The notes under the pieces were generated by a model, which was not told the origin of the DNA, searched no databases, and was given only the letters and a program-made list of their open reading frames with translations. Source: JABDDM01 sp038240295 (GTDB taxonomy: Bacteria; Bacteroidota; Ignavibacteria; Palsa-1295). Taken from it: a stretch of 25,626 nucleotides of DNA. Shown here piece after piece: positions 7,926-16,459 of this stretch (its first letter is position 1; each line of letters begins with the position of its first letter). The DNA lies in the NCBI GenBank assembly GCA_038240295.1, contig JBBSDW010000025.1:1-25626 (forward strand). Direction: 5' to 3'. The translations under genes and the position numbers were made by a program.

Positions 7926-8841
7926 GACCGAAGACATTGGTTGCGCTGAAGCCATTAAGCCCCGGCGCGATCGAGTAATCGAATGCGAACGCACTGTACT
8001 TGATGCCTGCGCCGAACGAGATGCCGCGTGTTTGCTCACCGGTCAGATAGCCGAGTCGCAATTCAAAATGATGATCGTAGTTTTCGGCGAAGCCAACGCT
8101 AAAGTGATTGAGCGCATCTTCGAGGCCAAGTTGATAGGTCGTTAAAAGCTCACTGTGAAAAAGTGTGGAGCTTAAAAAGTCGGGCGAGGTCGCGAGCGTT
8201 GCAGTTAATCGAGCTGGAAATTCCGAAGCTTCCCCATTCAGTTTACCCGTCACCCCAACGTCCTCCAGAGCAAACCCTGCCTGAAATTGATCGCTGAAGG
8301 TATAGAGCGCGCCGAGATCGAAGCCAATCCCATCGGAATTATAGATCGTGATCCGCTCATTGAGCCATTTAACAGAGGCTCCGATCGCGAGGCTATCGAC
8401 CCGGAACGCTACGCTCGCAGCGACCGCAAAATCCTGTGGAATGCTCGTATAAAGTGGATCGGTCGAAGGACCCGTTCGTACTTCGATCGCGCTGCTTCGC
8501 GCAACGTAAGCGCTGAGCCCAAGTGCGAACCCGTTTGCAGTTGTCGTCGTCGCCGAAAAAAGATCGGTGTTGCCTCCAACAGCAAGTGTTTGATATTCGA
8601 ACGAAGCGTTCGTCGAAGTAAGATAGGATTCGACGGCAGGATTGAATCTTGCGGCAGCAGCAGTTATGATGCCCGCAACATGAAGATCGCCAAGCCCAGC
8701 GACTTCTCCGCTTCCGGCCGTTTTGAGAAATGAAAATCCAGTTGTCAGTCTTGCATTCGTCTGCGCGAATGTTGGACACGTAAAGAACATCGCAATCAGA
8801 ATAAGTGCAAAGAGTCCAAAGAGCTTGTGTGATTGCCTCAT
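7909..8841 (-). CDS. PorV/PorQ-family outer-membrane protein (shorter copy)
   Basis: This 310-aa protein starts with a signal peptide (KLFGLFALILIAMFFTCPTFAQ). The mature part is a predicted beta-barrel with alternating strands, an early AGSGEVAGLGDLHVAGI segment and the family feature 'AARFNPA' (NPA). It ends in an aromatic/Leu strand (FGLTVKL) as barrel proteins do. PorV/PorQ-like barrels (FadL-related) carry T9SS cargo to the attachment complex in Bacteroidota; many paralogues have unknown roles. Its ATG overlaps the stop of the upstream paralogue (TGATG), so the two barrels are coupled. It is the last gene of the minus-strand envelope block. Confidence 0.75.
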   Translation of the reverse strand: MRQSHKLFGLFALILIAMFFTCPTFAQTNARLTTGFSFLKTAGSGEVAGLGDLHVAGIITAAAARFNPAVESYLTSTNASFEYQTLAVGGNTDLFSATTTTANGFALGLSAYVARSSAIEVRTGPSTDPLYTSIPQDFAVAASVAFRVDSLAIGASVKWLNERITIYNSDGIGFDLGALYTFSDQFQAGFALEDVGVTGKLNGEASEFPARLTATLATSPDFLSSTLFHSELLTTYQLGLEDALNHFSVGFAENYDHHFELRLGYLTGEQTRGISFGAGIKYSAFAFDYSIAPGLNGFSATNVFGLTVKL

Positions 8842-9923
8842 CAGAATCGCACCCCGACTGAGATCATTTGCGTGAGTCCGAGCGTCACCCGATCGGAGAT
8901 CAATGCGTAACTGACCGTCGGCTGAATTCCCTGAATCTGGAATGTGTAACCGAAACCAGCCGACTCCGAAACCGTCTGCTTTAATTCGTTGATGAAATCG
9001 AGACCCTTCATCCCCGCTCGAAGAAACAAGCCCTGCGCGAGTTCATATTCCGCACCGAGCGCGAGCGATGTTGAACTTGCTTTTGTGCCCGTGTCGTCCT
9101 GCGTATCGTAGAGTCGTTGCGCGAGCGAAAAATCGAGTGCGAGAAGAAGCGGTTCGATCGGTTTATAGGTGGCTCCAATTCGAAAGACGATCGGGAAATA
9201 ATCGGTGGTCGAAGCGCCAAGCTGTCCGTAGAGCGCACCGCTATCCCAATGATACTTTGCAGCGATATGCTGGATCGCAGCACCGATCGTCAGGTTATCG
9301 CGAAGTTGATACAGCATGCCGAGATCGAGTCCGAAGCCGCTCGAAGTAATATTGGGGTACGCAGGATTCGGATAGGGCAGCGAAGCATAATAAAATCTGG
9401 CTGAAAAACCGAGACCGAATTTCGGACTGATCCGGACTGCCGCTGCACCCAAAAACTCATTCTCCGAAGAACTGAGGCTTCCGATCTTATCTCCTTCGTT
9501 ATCTCGCGCATCGATATTCGAAACACCCGCTCGTAACCAGCCAAGCTGGACTCGTATCGAAGAGCCGCGTACCTTCCGCTGTTCGACAGGCACAGTTGTA
9601 TCGATCACGGGATTGATCAGCGGACCGCCGATCGAAACAAAATTGAGCGATCTGTCAAGTGTGAGAACGGAATAGCTTACCGTCGCACGATAGCCATCCT
9701 GGTAACTTGGCATCGCGGGGTTGTAGCCTGCGTATTGATACTCGCCCGTAGTCACTGCCACCATCGCGCCGCCCATTGCTTCAGCGCGGGGGTTGTATCC
9801 GAAGTCTGTGAACGCGCCTGCTCCGAGGCTTGTGACGGGGTCGCTATTTTGTGCTCGAGCACTTGTGGCGCAACAGAGAATTGCGATCAATGCTAATGCG
9901 AGATGTCCTGTGCGATTGCTCAT
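8841..9923 (-). CDS. PorV/PorQ-family outer-membrane protein (longer copy)
   Basis: The family signature is visible near the mature N-terminus: GYNPRAEAMGGAMVAV and YAGYNPAMPSY, as in PorV/PorQ proteins, followed by barrel strands up to the terminal LGLTQMISVGVRF. An in-frame ATG exists at 9947, but I chose the ATG at 9923. It gives a clean signal peptide (MSNRTGHLALALIAILCC...SARAQ) and overlaps the stop of the upstream BNR gene as ATGA. The protein is then 360 aa. The gene follows a secreted protein with a T9SS-type C-terminus, so a role in delivering or anchoring that cargo is a fair inference. Confidence 0.8.
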   Translation of the reverse strand: MSNRTGHLALALIAILCCATSARAQNSDPVTSLGAGAFTDFGYNPRAEAMGGAMVAVTTGEYQYAGYNPAMPSYQDGYRATVSYSVLTLDRSLNFVSIGGPLINPVIDTTVPVEQRKVRGSSIRVQLGWLRAGVSNIDARDNEGDKIGSLSSSENEFLGAAAVRISPKFGLGFSARFYYASLPYPNPAYPNITSSGFGLDLGMLYQLRDNLTIGAAIQHIAAKYHWDSGALYGQLGASTTDYFPIVFRIGATYKPIEPLLLALDFSLAQRLYDTQDDTGTKASSTSLALGAEYELAQGLFLRAGMKGLDFINELKQTVSESAGFGYTFQIQGIQPTVSYALISDRVTLGLTQMISVGVRF

Positions 9924-11557
9924 CGGATCACAAGAATTTTGCCCCAATGCGGAGTCGTGCCGATCGTCACTTTGTAAAAATAGGTTGCGTTGGGGACGCG
10001 GTGACCGAAGTTATCCGAGCCATCCCACAATTCTTTGTACTCCGTCCCACTCGAACCGCCATCGCGCATCACTTCGCGAAGTACCGTTCGCACAAGTCGG
10101 AGTTTGAAATCGAAGATCTCGATTGTCACCGGCTGCACATCGGTCACTTTGAAACGGATACGAGTCTGTTCTTCAGTCGGTTGAAACGGATTGGGATAGG
10201 CATAGGTATCGTCGTCGGCAGTCGCCGATGGCTGCGCGAAGCAATAAAATACCCACGGTCCGCCAAGCGGATTCAGCGACTGAGGCGAATCGCCGGTGCT
10301 CACGAGGCAATCGCTGGTGCCGACGAATACGGTGGTGTCGAATGTTCCAACCGAGAGCATTTTTGGTCCCGTGATCACATCACGCGTTTCCTTATTGAAG
10401 ATCAGACTTGGACTGATCCAGGTAACACCGTTATCCGAACTTCGCCATACGCCTTCGTCGTTCGCGGCATAGATCAGCGACTTCAAGAATGCAAGCTTGT
10501 GCACGAGTGACGTGCCGGCGCTATTTGTATCGACCAGAATATCAGACGCCGCATGCCAGTTCTGCCCGTCATCTTCCGTATAGCTGATGCCGTTGTGTTC
10601 GCCGCTGCCGTTGGCCTTGCCCGTCGAGGCCCACACTTGACCGAGAGCGCGAAGCTTGATATCGACAACGAAGTTACCGGTGATCTTAGAATTGATCTGG
10701 TTGAATTTGCTCCACTGCGTGCCGCCATCGGTCGAGCGATTGATCCCATCGGCGGTGCCGACCCAAACGGTCGAATCGTTCTCGACCATCACGGAAAAGC
10801 CTTCATAATTGAGATGCGCTTCGTCAGTGCCGGTGAACTGGATCGCACTAACCGGCGTGACGGCAAAATGATAGACCGTGTTGGTATCGATCGTTGCAAG
10901 TCCGGTTGGCGGAAGGATCACGCGTTGCCATGTCTTCCCAAGGTCGGTCGATTTGCGAGTGCCGGCAGCAAATGACGCGATCCAAATCGTATTCTTGCCC
11001 TGGATCGCAACGCTATAGGCAACGTTCTGCTCGTCGACCGTCACAGGCAGCGCCTTTAGGGTGCTTTTGAAAAAATGGATGATCGTGTCGGCAGGCGAAT
11101 CCTTCGGTTGCGGATAGTGCACCCAATCGGTGCCGCCGTTCGTCGAAACGTGAATGCCCGTGCCGACTGCGACGTCCTGATCGCCGACGCGCTTTGTCGT
11201 GGCAGTCGTGACGACGATAAAATTATTTTTTGCTGCGATCGCTGCGCAGTTCGCGGTGTCGCCTTGGAATGCGCCGTCACCATAAAAGCTCTTCCAGCTT
11301 TTGCCACCATCTGTACTGACGGAAGGACCCTTGTTGGTCGCGATCCAAAAATTGTGCGTGATGGAATCGGTCGCAAAATCAAGCACAAAATTTCCTCGTG
11401 GCGTGGAGGCGTCGGTGGATTGCGGCACAATGTGAAAACTTCGCGGCCGAAGATCCTGCGATCGGGCATCACGGCCGATAAGTGCACAGAGCATTATCAG
11501 ACTTGCGAAAGCCGCATGACGAAAAAGAGGTGGGCTAAACGGATTCGGAATGTTCAA
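9920..11557 (-). CDS. Secreted BNR-repeat protein with C-terminal T9SS/FlgD-like sorting domain
   Basis: This 545-aa protein has an N-terminal signal peptide ending near GRDARSQ and about six BNR/Ycf48-like 'S.DGG..W' repeats (VSTDGGKSWKSF, VSTNGGTDWVHY, KSTDLGKTWQRV, RSTDGGTQWSKF, YTEDDGQNWHAA, RSSDNGVTWISP), which suggests a beta-propeller. The last about 90 residues (YAYPNPFQP ... ELWDGSDNFGHRVPNATYFYKV ... GKILVIR) are a FlgD-Ig-like sorting domain as found on T9SS cargo. The start appears to be TTG, directly after the stop of the upstream lipoprotein gene. No catalytic residues are evident, so surface binding or structure is more likely than sialidase activity. Confidence 0.85.
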   Translation of the reverse strand: MNIPNPFSPPLFRHAAFASLIMLCALIGRDARSQDLRPRSFHIVPQSTDASTPRGNFVLDFATDSITHNFWIATNKGPSVSTDGGKSWKSFYGDGAFQGDTANCAAIAAKNNFIVVTTATTKRVGDQDVAVGTGIHVSTNGGTDWVHYPQPKDSPADTIIHFFKSTLKALPVTVDEQNVAYSVAIQGKNTIWIASFAAGTRKSTDLGKTWQRVILPPTGLATIDTNTVYHFAVTPVSAIQFTGTDEAHLNYEGFSVMVENDSTVWVGTADGINRSTDGGTQWSKFNQINSKITGNFVVDIKLRALGQVWASTGKANGSGEHNGISYTEDDGQNWHAASDILVDTNSAGTSLVHKLAFLKSLIYAANDEGVWRSSDNGVTWISPSLIFNKETRDVITGPKMLSVGTFDTTVFVGTSDCLVSTGDSPQSLNPLGGPWVFYCFAQPSATADDDTYAYPNPFQPTEEQTRIRFKVTDVQPVTIEIFDFKLRLVRTVLREVMRDGGSSGTEYKELWDGSDNFGHRVPNATYFYKVTIGTTPHWGKILVIR

Positions 11558-12412
11558 TTACCTGACGACGACAGTGAGTGAATCCTGACCAGTGGCACCT
11601 GACTTATCGGTTGCCACAAAGTGAAAGACATAATTTCCCTTGAGCGGCGGCGGGTTCGAATGCGGATCGAGTTTGATGCCGGTAGAATAGACGCTGTCGC
11701 CTGCAACTGCGTCGGCATGCACGGGGGAGCCATCGTCAAAAAGATAAACGAGCGTATTGGCAAGCGTGCCATCCGGCTTCGTCGCCTGTGCGGTCACCGA
11801 AAGAATATCACGCGAGCCCTCTTTGTCGGACACCTTCGCCATCAACGCGCCAACAGTTATCGATGTGTCTACCAGCGTAAGCGTGTCCGGCGCGGCGGCT
11901 AACGAATCGAAATGCGGGGCGTGATCATTCGAGTTGATCAGGTAGAATGGGATCGTAAGCGATTGCGAGGCTGTGCCCTGCACATTGTTGGCTTGCAATT
12001 CAAGATGGTAGGTCCCGATCTCGTAACGAAAGATTTCGAAGCTGGTCTGTCCTGTATAGGTGCCATCGCCCGCCGTTACGTCGCCATTCTGCCCATCATC
12101 GGTCATCGGAAAGTTTTGCAGGACCACCGAAGATTCGTTGGTGAGATTCCACGATGGACTAAGCACTCTGCCTACAACTCCGCTAATGCCGAGCGAATCG
12201 GATGCCTTGACCATTGCCGTAAGTCGAACGATCACGTTATCGCCCGGGAGGCCGCTTCCGCCCGGAAGTTTATACGTGTCGATCGTGTCATTGACGGGTG
12301 AAACAAAACTGATCAGCGGTGTCGAATACTGACGTGAATCGATCGGCGTTGTTAGATCTTTACACGAGGAAAAAATGGACGCAAAGAGAAAAAGTGCAAG
12401 GCTTGCTCGCAC
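11558..12412 (-). CDS. Outer-membrane lipoprotein with two 'DDG..GD..AGDG.Y' motif domains
   Basis: The long open frame reaches back to 12583 inside the M50 gene, but GTG at 12412 gives a perfect lipoprotein signal, MRASLALFLFASIFSSC with the lipobox ending at Cys17, so I place the start there (284 aa). The mature part is beta-rich and contains two related segments, DDGQNGDVTAGDGTYTG (about 105-121) and DDGSPVHADAVAGDSVYSTG (about 226-245). Such segments are common in Ca-binding Ig-like surface domains. It lies 34 bp after the M50 protease and abuts the BNR gene. Function unknown; a surface-exposed structural role is inferred. Confidence 0.8.
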   Translation of the reverse strand: MRASLALFLFASIFSSCKDLTTPIDSRQYSTPLISFVSPVNDTIDTYKLPGGSGLPGDNVIVRLTAMVKASDSLGISGVVGRVLSPSWNLTNESSVVLQNFPMTDDGQNGDVTAGDGTYTGQTSFEIFRYEIGTYHLELQANNVQGTASQSLTIPFYLINSNDHAPHFDSLAAAPDTLTLVDTSITVGALMAKVSDKEGSRDILSVTAQATKPDGTLANTLVYLFDDGSPVHADAVAGDSVYSTGIKLDPHSNPPPLKGNYVFHFVATDKSGATGQDSLTVVVR

Positions 12413-12446
12413 CGGAAAATCTCGTAAGACGAAAAATGCAGATCTG

Positions 12447-13466
12447 TTAATTCGCAATGAGGAGAGGTGACGGGGTAAAACAGAGAATAAAGATCGCGAT
12501 CGTAGAATAAGCGACAAGTTTTCTTCGAGTGTCGAGCGGCGTTTCGTCGAGTGTCTCAGGATGTCCGAAGCGAATAAAAACACTGACGATAATCGCCCAC
12601 ACGAGCCACGTTTCGCCGCCTGGCACTACGACGCTCTTCAACCAGTCGGGCGCATGAAACGCTCCTGTTTGTGCGATTTCAAGAACGGTGGAAGGAATCG
12701 AGATCAAGAGCAGCCCGAGCGCCGTGAGTTTACCCACAAGCTTATGCGTGCGCTTGGAAGCAAGGCCATACACAAGATGGCCGCCGTCGAGTTGTCCGAC
12801 CGGAAGCAGATTAAGCGAGGTCACGAATAGTCCAAACCATCCGACGCAAAGCATTGGATAGTGGTACATTTCTGACATTGGAGGTACGTATCCACCTTCG
12901 CGTGCAAAGATCTTTTCGAAGAAACTGTACAGAATCGTTTTTCCGAAGACCAGATCGGCACCGCCGCCCGATGTGTGCGGATAACCGGGATGGATCGATT
13001 GCAAATATTCGATGCCAGGCAGGGTCATGAAGCCCACAGCAAGGATCACGCAGCTAACGATAAAGCCAGCAATCGGCCCTGCTACCCCGATATCAAAGAT
13101 CGCACGCTTGCTCGGGATCCGTGAACGTGTGCGAATAACAGCACCGAGCGTACCGAAGCCCGCCATCGCACCGATGAGTAGTCCTGGAAGTGGAATGTAG
13201 TAAGGCAGCGTCGCTTCGACGCCCCGCATGCGAGCCATAATGAAATGACCCATCTCGTGTGCCGTCAAAAACAACAGCAGCAGCGTCGAATACTGCAAAC
13301 CGAGATTGAAATTCGCGAGCTCGAATGCATTCGCGCCACGCCAGGCAACGCCTGCGAGCGTCGTCGTAAAGAACGTAACTATGAAAAGCGAAATGTGCAG
13401 CGCGAAACGCTGCTTGCCGAAACTGAATCGAATGGGTTGCGGTATGACGACTTCTGCAGTATCCAC
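12447..13466 (-). CDS. Site-2 protease family (M50) membrane metalloprotease
   Basis: This 339-aa polytopic protein has the zinc motif HEMGH (H70, E71, H74) inside a hydrophobic helix and the third-ligand motif NLLPVGQLDGGH (D227). PLPGLLIGAMAGFGTLGAVI and FDIGVAGPIAGF are typical of the EGY-like branch without a PDZ domain. Such proteases cut membrane-embedded substrates, often anti-sigma factors or signal-peptide remnants, in the inner membrane. The start is GTG. Its neighbours downstream are a lipoprotein, a T9SS-type protein and two barrels, so a role in envelope protein quality or signalling is plausible, but no anti-sigma factor is in view. Confidence 0.92.
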   Translation of the reverse strand: MDTAEVVIPQPIRFSFGKQRFALHISLFIVTFFTTTLAGVAWRGANAFELANFNLGLQYSTLLLLFLTAHEMGHFIMARMRGVEATLPYYIPLPGLLIGAMAGFGTLGAVIRTRSRIPSKRAIFDIGVAGPIAGFIVSCVILAVGFMTLPGIEYLQSIHPGYPHTSGGGADLVFGKTILYSFFEKIFAREGGYVPPMSEMYHYPMLCVGWFGLFVTSLNLLPVGQLDGGHLVYGLASKRTHKLVGKLTALGLLLISIPSTVLEIAQTGAFHAPDWLKSVVVPGGETWLVWAIIVSVFIRFGHPETLDETPLDTRRKLVAYSTIAIFILCFTPSPLLIAN

Positions 13467-13534
13467 GGGGCGGTCTGATTATTAAATTACAACCAGCAAT
13501 GTGGGTAATTTATCCCTGTTGAACGTTTGGCATC

Positions 13535-14347
13535 TCAGAATGCCGGTTCGATACGGAGGCCGACTTCAAATTGATTCGTGCTTGTCGCAGCCTCCGTTCC
13601 GCTCGTTGGTGGACCGTTGCGCCACGTGAAGTAAAGATCGGAACAAACTTTGCCGAGCATTGCATTTCGCAGTGTAATGGAGGCCGCTATGCTGCTGCCC
13701 GATGGGTCATCGGCGGTGCTGACACCGAGCAGCACTTCAGTCCGGGTTGAATCACTCATGTGAAAAAAGAGCGGTAAAAGACTGAGTTCGACCACAATAG
13801 GAGTCTGGAAGGCAGATTCCACTTGTGTCACTTGGTGAAAAACGTACCGAACACCGTAGGATGCGCGAAACTGCAGGGGGCCGAGAGCGAAATGTGAGAA
13901 CTGTTCGAGCGATACGAACTCACGACTATAATGACTGCTCGATCCGCCAACCACGGTGTCGGCAGTGCCATCGACAAGATGTGAGGAGATATGCCCAATG
14001 CGAAACCGGTAAGGCCGCGTTGAATCGTCCGATGAAAGCGAAAATCTCGAATACAACCCGAAGAAATAATCGGCGGTCTCTACAGGAAATCTGAAGTCGG
14101 GAAGCGCACGAAGCCTGCTCCAGACCAGACCCTCCATACCAACGCGTACCGCCTGCGATCCAACAAGATCACCGCCATATCCCATTTGCAAACGAAGCGT
14201 ACGATCGATCGTACTCTTTACGACCGTGAATTGGGTAGGCTCGAGAAATGAGCCGGTGTACATCGGCCACGTTTGTGTTTGCGCGACTGCATTCGAGGCC
14301 AGCGCAACGATAACAAAAACGAAAGGAACGGCGAAGAACCGCCTCAC
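13535..14347 (-). CDS. DUF1207-like outer-membrane beta-barrel protein
   Basis: The protein has a signal peptide (RRFFAVPFVFVIVALASNAVAQ) and a barrel-like body. Segments PVETADYFFGLYSRFSLS, FRIGHISSHLVDG and YSREFVSLEQF with a nearby ASYGVRYVFHQ match my memory of DUF1207 proteins, whose function is unknown. It ends in F (GLRIEPAF), as outer-membrane barrels do. An ATG at 14371 is possible. I prefer the GTG at 14347, because it begins exactly at the signal peptide and overlaps the stop of the upstream glycosyltransferase as GTGA. The coupling hints at a link to a surface glycan. Confidence 0.7.
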   Translation of the reverse strand: MRRFFAVPFVFVIVALASNAVAQTQTWPMYTGSFLEPTQFTVVKSTIDRTLRLQMGYGGDLVGSQAVRVGMEGLVWSRLRALPDFRFPVETADYFFGLYSRFSLSSDDSTRPYRFRIGHISSHLVDGTADTVVGGSSSHYSREFVSLEQFSHFALGPLQFRASYGVRYVFHQVTQVESAFQTPIVVELSLLPLFFHMSDSTRTEVLLGVSTADDPSGSSIAASITLRNAMLGKVCSDLYFTWRNGPPTSGTEAATSTNQFEVGLRIEPAF

Positions 14348-15465
14348 TGCTTGTAGATACGTCCCTTCCACTTTACATTTTTTTGCATCATCATCACGGG
14401 CATGGAGAACACAAAGAGGAAAAGGTAAATCTCATACACAGGAAAATATCGAAGCAAGCGTACCTGCCGGGTGCGAACAAGTACGGGCAAAATGATGAGC
14501 AGGTCGCCCGCCCACTTGATCAGAATCACCATGAGCGCTGCCGCGAGCGGCAATACAAAGAGCGCCGCAGCCATCGCGAGATTTCCGAGAAGACCGATCG
14601 CAAAGATCACGTATCCGATCGCCTTGAGGCTCTGGCCGCCTTTTACCCAGCGATGTTTTTGGCGCCACCACGTTTTGAAATCGGGCGTCGCGGTGCTCAT
14701 GACCGTCAGGTTCTTCGCGATCGGAAATTTTACGCTCCACGGTTCCTTATGCCATAGCGCCTGAAAGAGCGCATAATCTTCGGTAACGCTGAACGGAATT
14801 TCTCGATATCCGCCAACACTTTCATATGCCGATTTCCGAACGCTGATGTTGTTGCCAATCACCGAAAGCGGGACTTTGATATTTGCGCTTGCTGAAGCCA
14901 TCCCAAGGAGATAGGCCCAATCGAGCGATTGCAGACCATCGAAAAAGCCGCGGTCGTGCAAGAGCGTGACGCTTGCAACCATGCCCGTATTGGCGTCGTA
15001 GTGCTTCAGGTATTCTTTGACCCAGCCTGGGGAAACGCTGCTATCGGCATCGGTGATCATAACGATCTCGCCCGTCGCTGCGTCCATACCCTGCGTAAGT
15101 GCATTGACCTTACCTCGAAGCTGTGCGATCTCTTCGCCGGTTCGGAGGACGTGAAGGTTGGCGAGCTTCGCCTGCCATTCGGCAAGGATCTCCGGGGTCT
15201 TGTCTGTCGATTTATCATCGACGATAAGTATTTCAAGAAGCTCCTGAGGATAATCAATCACGCTCAATGATTTGACGCACGCGGCAATGTTCGCTTCTTC
15301 ATCTCGTGCACAGACGAGAATCGTGACTTTGGTTGTCGGCACTGTGTGCGGGTTGGTGGGGATCATCCGGATCGCGCGCCCGATCCCAATCATAAAGATC
15401 AGATATTCACCAAAATATGCTAAAACGAGGACAAAAAAAAGGATGATCAGAGAAGATTCGCTCAC
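14344..15465 (-). CDS. Membrane-bound glycosyltransferase family 2
   Basis: This 373-aa GT2 enzyme has an N-terminal membrane helix (LIILFFVLVLAYFGEYLIFMIG), then the GT-A fold with TILVCARDEEANIAACV, VDDKSTDKT, the metal-binding TDADS, TEDYALFQAL and the processive-type QKHRWVKGG. Two or three C-terminal helices follow. It resembles polymerising or lipid-linked sugar transferases (BcsA/HAS-like catalytic core without a PilZ domain). The product is unknown; together with the coupled DUF1207-like barrel it may make an envelope glycan. The start is GTG. Confidence 0.9.
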   Translation of the reverse strand: MSESSLIILFFVLVLAYFGEYLIFMIGIGRAIRMIPTNPHTVPTTKVTILVCARDEEANIAACVKSLSVIDYPQELLEILIVDDKSTDKTPEILAEWQAKLANLHVLRTGEEIAQLRGKVNALTQGMDAATGEIVMITDADSSVSPGWVKEYLKHYDANTGMVASVTLLHDRGFFDGLQSLDWAYLLGMASASANIKVPLSVIGNNISVRKSAYESVGGYREIPFSVTEDYALFQALWHKEPWSVKFPIAKNLTVMSTATPDFKTWWRQKHRWVKGGQSLKAIGYVIFAIGLLGNLAMAAALFVLPLAAALMVILIKWAGDLLIILPVLVRTRQVRLLRYFPVYEIYLFLFVFSMPVMMMQKNVKWKGRIYKQ

Positions 15466-15498
15466 GAAGGATCGGTTAGGTGAAAGCTAAGCAAAAGA

Positions 15499-15527
15499 TA
15501 TATGCTGCAAGAATCCAGCCGTTTCAA
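15499..15527 (-). promoter_or_regulatory. Possible promoter upstream of the GT2-led block
   Basis: On the minus strand TTGAAA (15522-15527) and CATATA (15499-15504) are 17 bp apart, a sigma-70-like arrangement, about 34 bp upstream of the GTG start of the GT2 gene. The match is partial, and a Bacteroidota-type TAnnTTTG box is not perfect here. Confidence 0.3.
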
Positions 15528-15534
15528 CAAATGT

Positions 15535-16224
15535 TTACGACCATTCGCCAACTTCAACATGAAAATCGAGCAACACTTCGCCTGGGTCCTGCGTATGGAG
15601 ATGCATCACGATCTTATCTCCGATCTCAAGGGGTCCGGTGCCGGCCGGAGTGCCCGTAAATAACAAATCACCCTGCCTTAAATAGAATGTTTCCGACAAA
15701 TAAGGGATCAACATTTCGGGCGAGAAGATCATGTTTGTTGTGCTCGTCCGCTGGCGAAGTTCGTCGTTGACAAAGAGTGAGAATGCAAGTTCGTCGAAAG
15801 GCGGAGCAAGGTCGAAGGGCACAAAATGACTAACCTGCGCCGCGCCGTCGAAGCCTTTCGCTGTCGTCCAGGGCAAACCTTTTTTCTTCGCTTCGTTCTG
15901 GACATCACGCATGGTCAGATCAAGTCCGATCGCATAGCCCGCCACAACATCGGCGACGGAGTAGGCCTTCACGTTGCGGCCCCCGCCGCGCAAGAGCAGT
16001 ACAAGCTCGCCTTCGAAATGCAGTTCTTTCGTCTGCGGAGGATATTCGATGATGTTATAAGAGCCGTGCCGAAACGAGTTATAGGGCTTTGTAAAAATGA
16101 TTGGATCGGCCGGAACCTCATTTCCGAGCTCGCGGGCATGCTCGACATAGTTTCGGCCCACGCAAAAGACCGTCCCCACCTCATATTCAACCGCATCGCG
16201 ATATCCGTCAAAAATCAGTTCCAT
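15535..16224 (-). CDS. Fumarylacetoacetate hydrolase (FAH) family enzyme
   Basis: This 229-aa protein is the single-domain FAH fold (YcgM/FAHD1 type). The metal ligands are visible as HFEGELVLLL (E71, E73) and GLDLTMRD (D102). KGFDGAAQVSHFVP and FTGTPAGTGPLEIGDKI complete the active site. Family members hydrolyse C-C bonds in acylpyruvates or decarboxylate oxaloacetate in the cytoplasm; the substrate here is unknown. It is about 70 bp upstream of the GT2 gene on the same strand and functionally unrelated to it. It diverges from the response-regulator gene on the other side. Confidence 0.92.
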   Translation of the reverse strand: MELIFDGYRDAVEYEVGTVFCVGRNYVEHARELGNEVPADPIIFTKPYNSFRHGSYNIIEYPPQTKELHFEGELVLLLRGGGRNVKAYSVADVVAGYAIGLDLTMRDVQNEAKKKGLPWTTAKGFDGAAQVSHFVPFDLAPPFDELAFSLFVNDELRQRTSTTNMIFSPEMLIPYLSETFYLRQGDLLFTGTPAGTGPLEIGDKIVMHLHTQDPGEVLLDFHVEVGEWS

Positions 16225-16242
16225 GGTTTACACGTCTTGGGT

Positions 16243-16269
16243 CAAAGTAGCTCCTCGAAGTTGTTACAA
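16243..16269 (-). promoter_or_regulatory. Possible Bacteroidota-type promoter of the FAH-family gene
   Basis: On the minus strand a TTG (16267-16269) precedes TACTTTG (16243-16249) by 17 bp, close to the TTTG / TAnnTTTG pattern of Bacteroidota sigma-ABfr promoters but one base short in the -7 box. It is about 19 bp upstream of the ATG. Confidence 0.22.
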
Positions 16270-16390
16270 TATAGTTAAATTCGCATGGGAGGGAGGTTAG
16301 TCTTGTAAAAGCAAAGCCTCCCAAGAGGATTTCAGACGCACATCCCCGAGCTCAAAAAACGCTATGAACCACTATTCCGATTCAATTTCG

Positions 16391-16406
16391 TGGCTTGATT
16401 CTTGTC
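16391..16406 (+). promoter_or_regulatory. Sigma-54-like -24/-12 element upstream of the response regulator
   Basis: TGGCTTGATTCTTGTC has GG and GT separated by ten bases, the spacing of sigma-54 promoters (TGGC-N7-TTGC), with GT instead of the normal GC at -12. A copy differing at one of 16 bases precedes the FIST gene. It lies 53 bp upstream of the ATG. Recurrence in front of two genes of one module is the main support; the -12 mismatch is the main doubt. Confidence 0.4.
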
Positions 16407-16459
16407 CCGAGCGAAAGGCATACGTTGTTGGCCATACGTTGTGTTGGCGTTTTTAGATC

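Noticed and set aside
9851..10510. Long plus-strand open frame (219 codons) across the BNR gene
   Set aside because: It lies antisense to a clearly coding T9SS-type protein, has skewed Arg/Ile/His-rich composition and no family features.
12413..12583. Upstream part of the lipoprotein open frame
   Set aside because: It overlaps the M50 gene on the same strand in another frame, and the GTG at 12412 gives an exact lipoprotein signal peptide.
16287..16322. GGGAGG...CCTCCC inverted repeat between the FAH-family and regulator genes
   Set aside because: The stem is six bases with a long loop and no T-tract, so it is too weak to call a terminator or operator.
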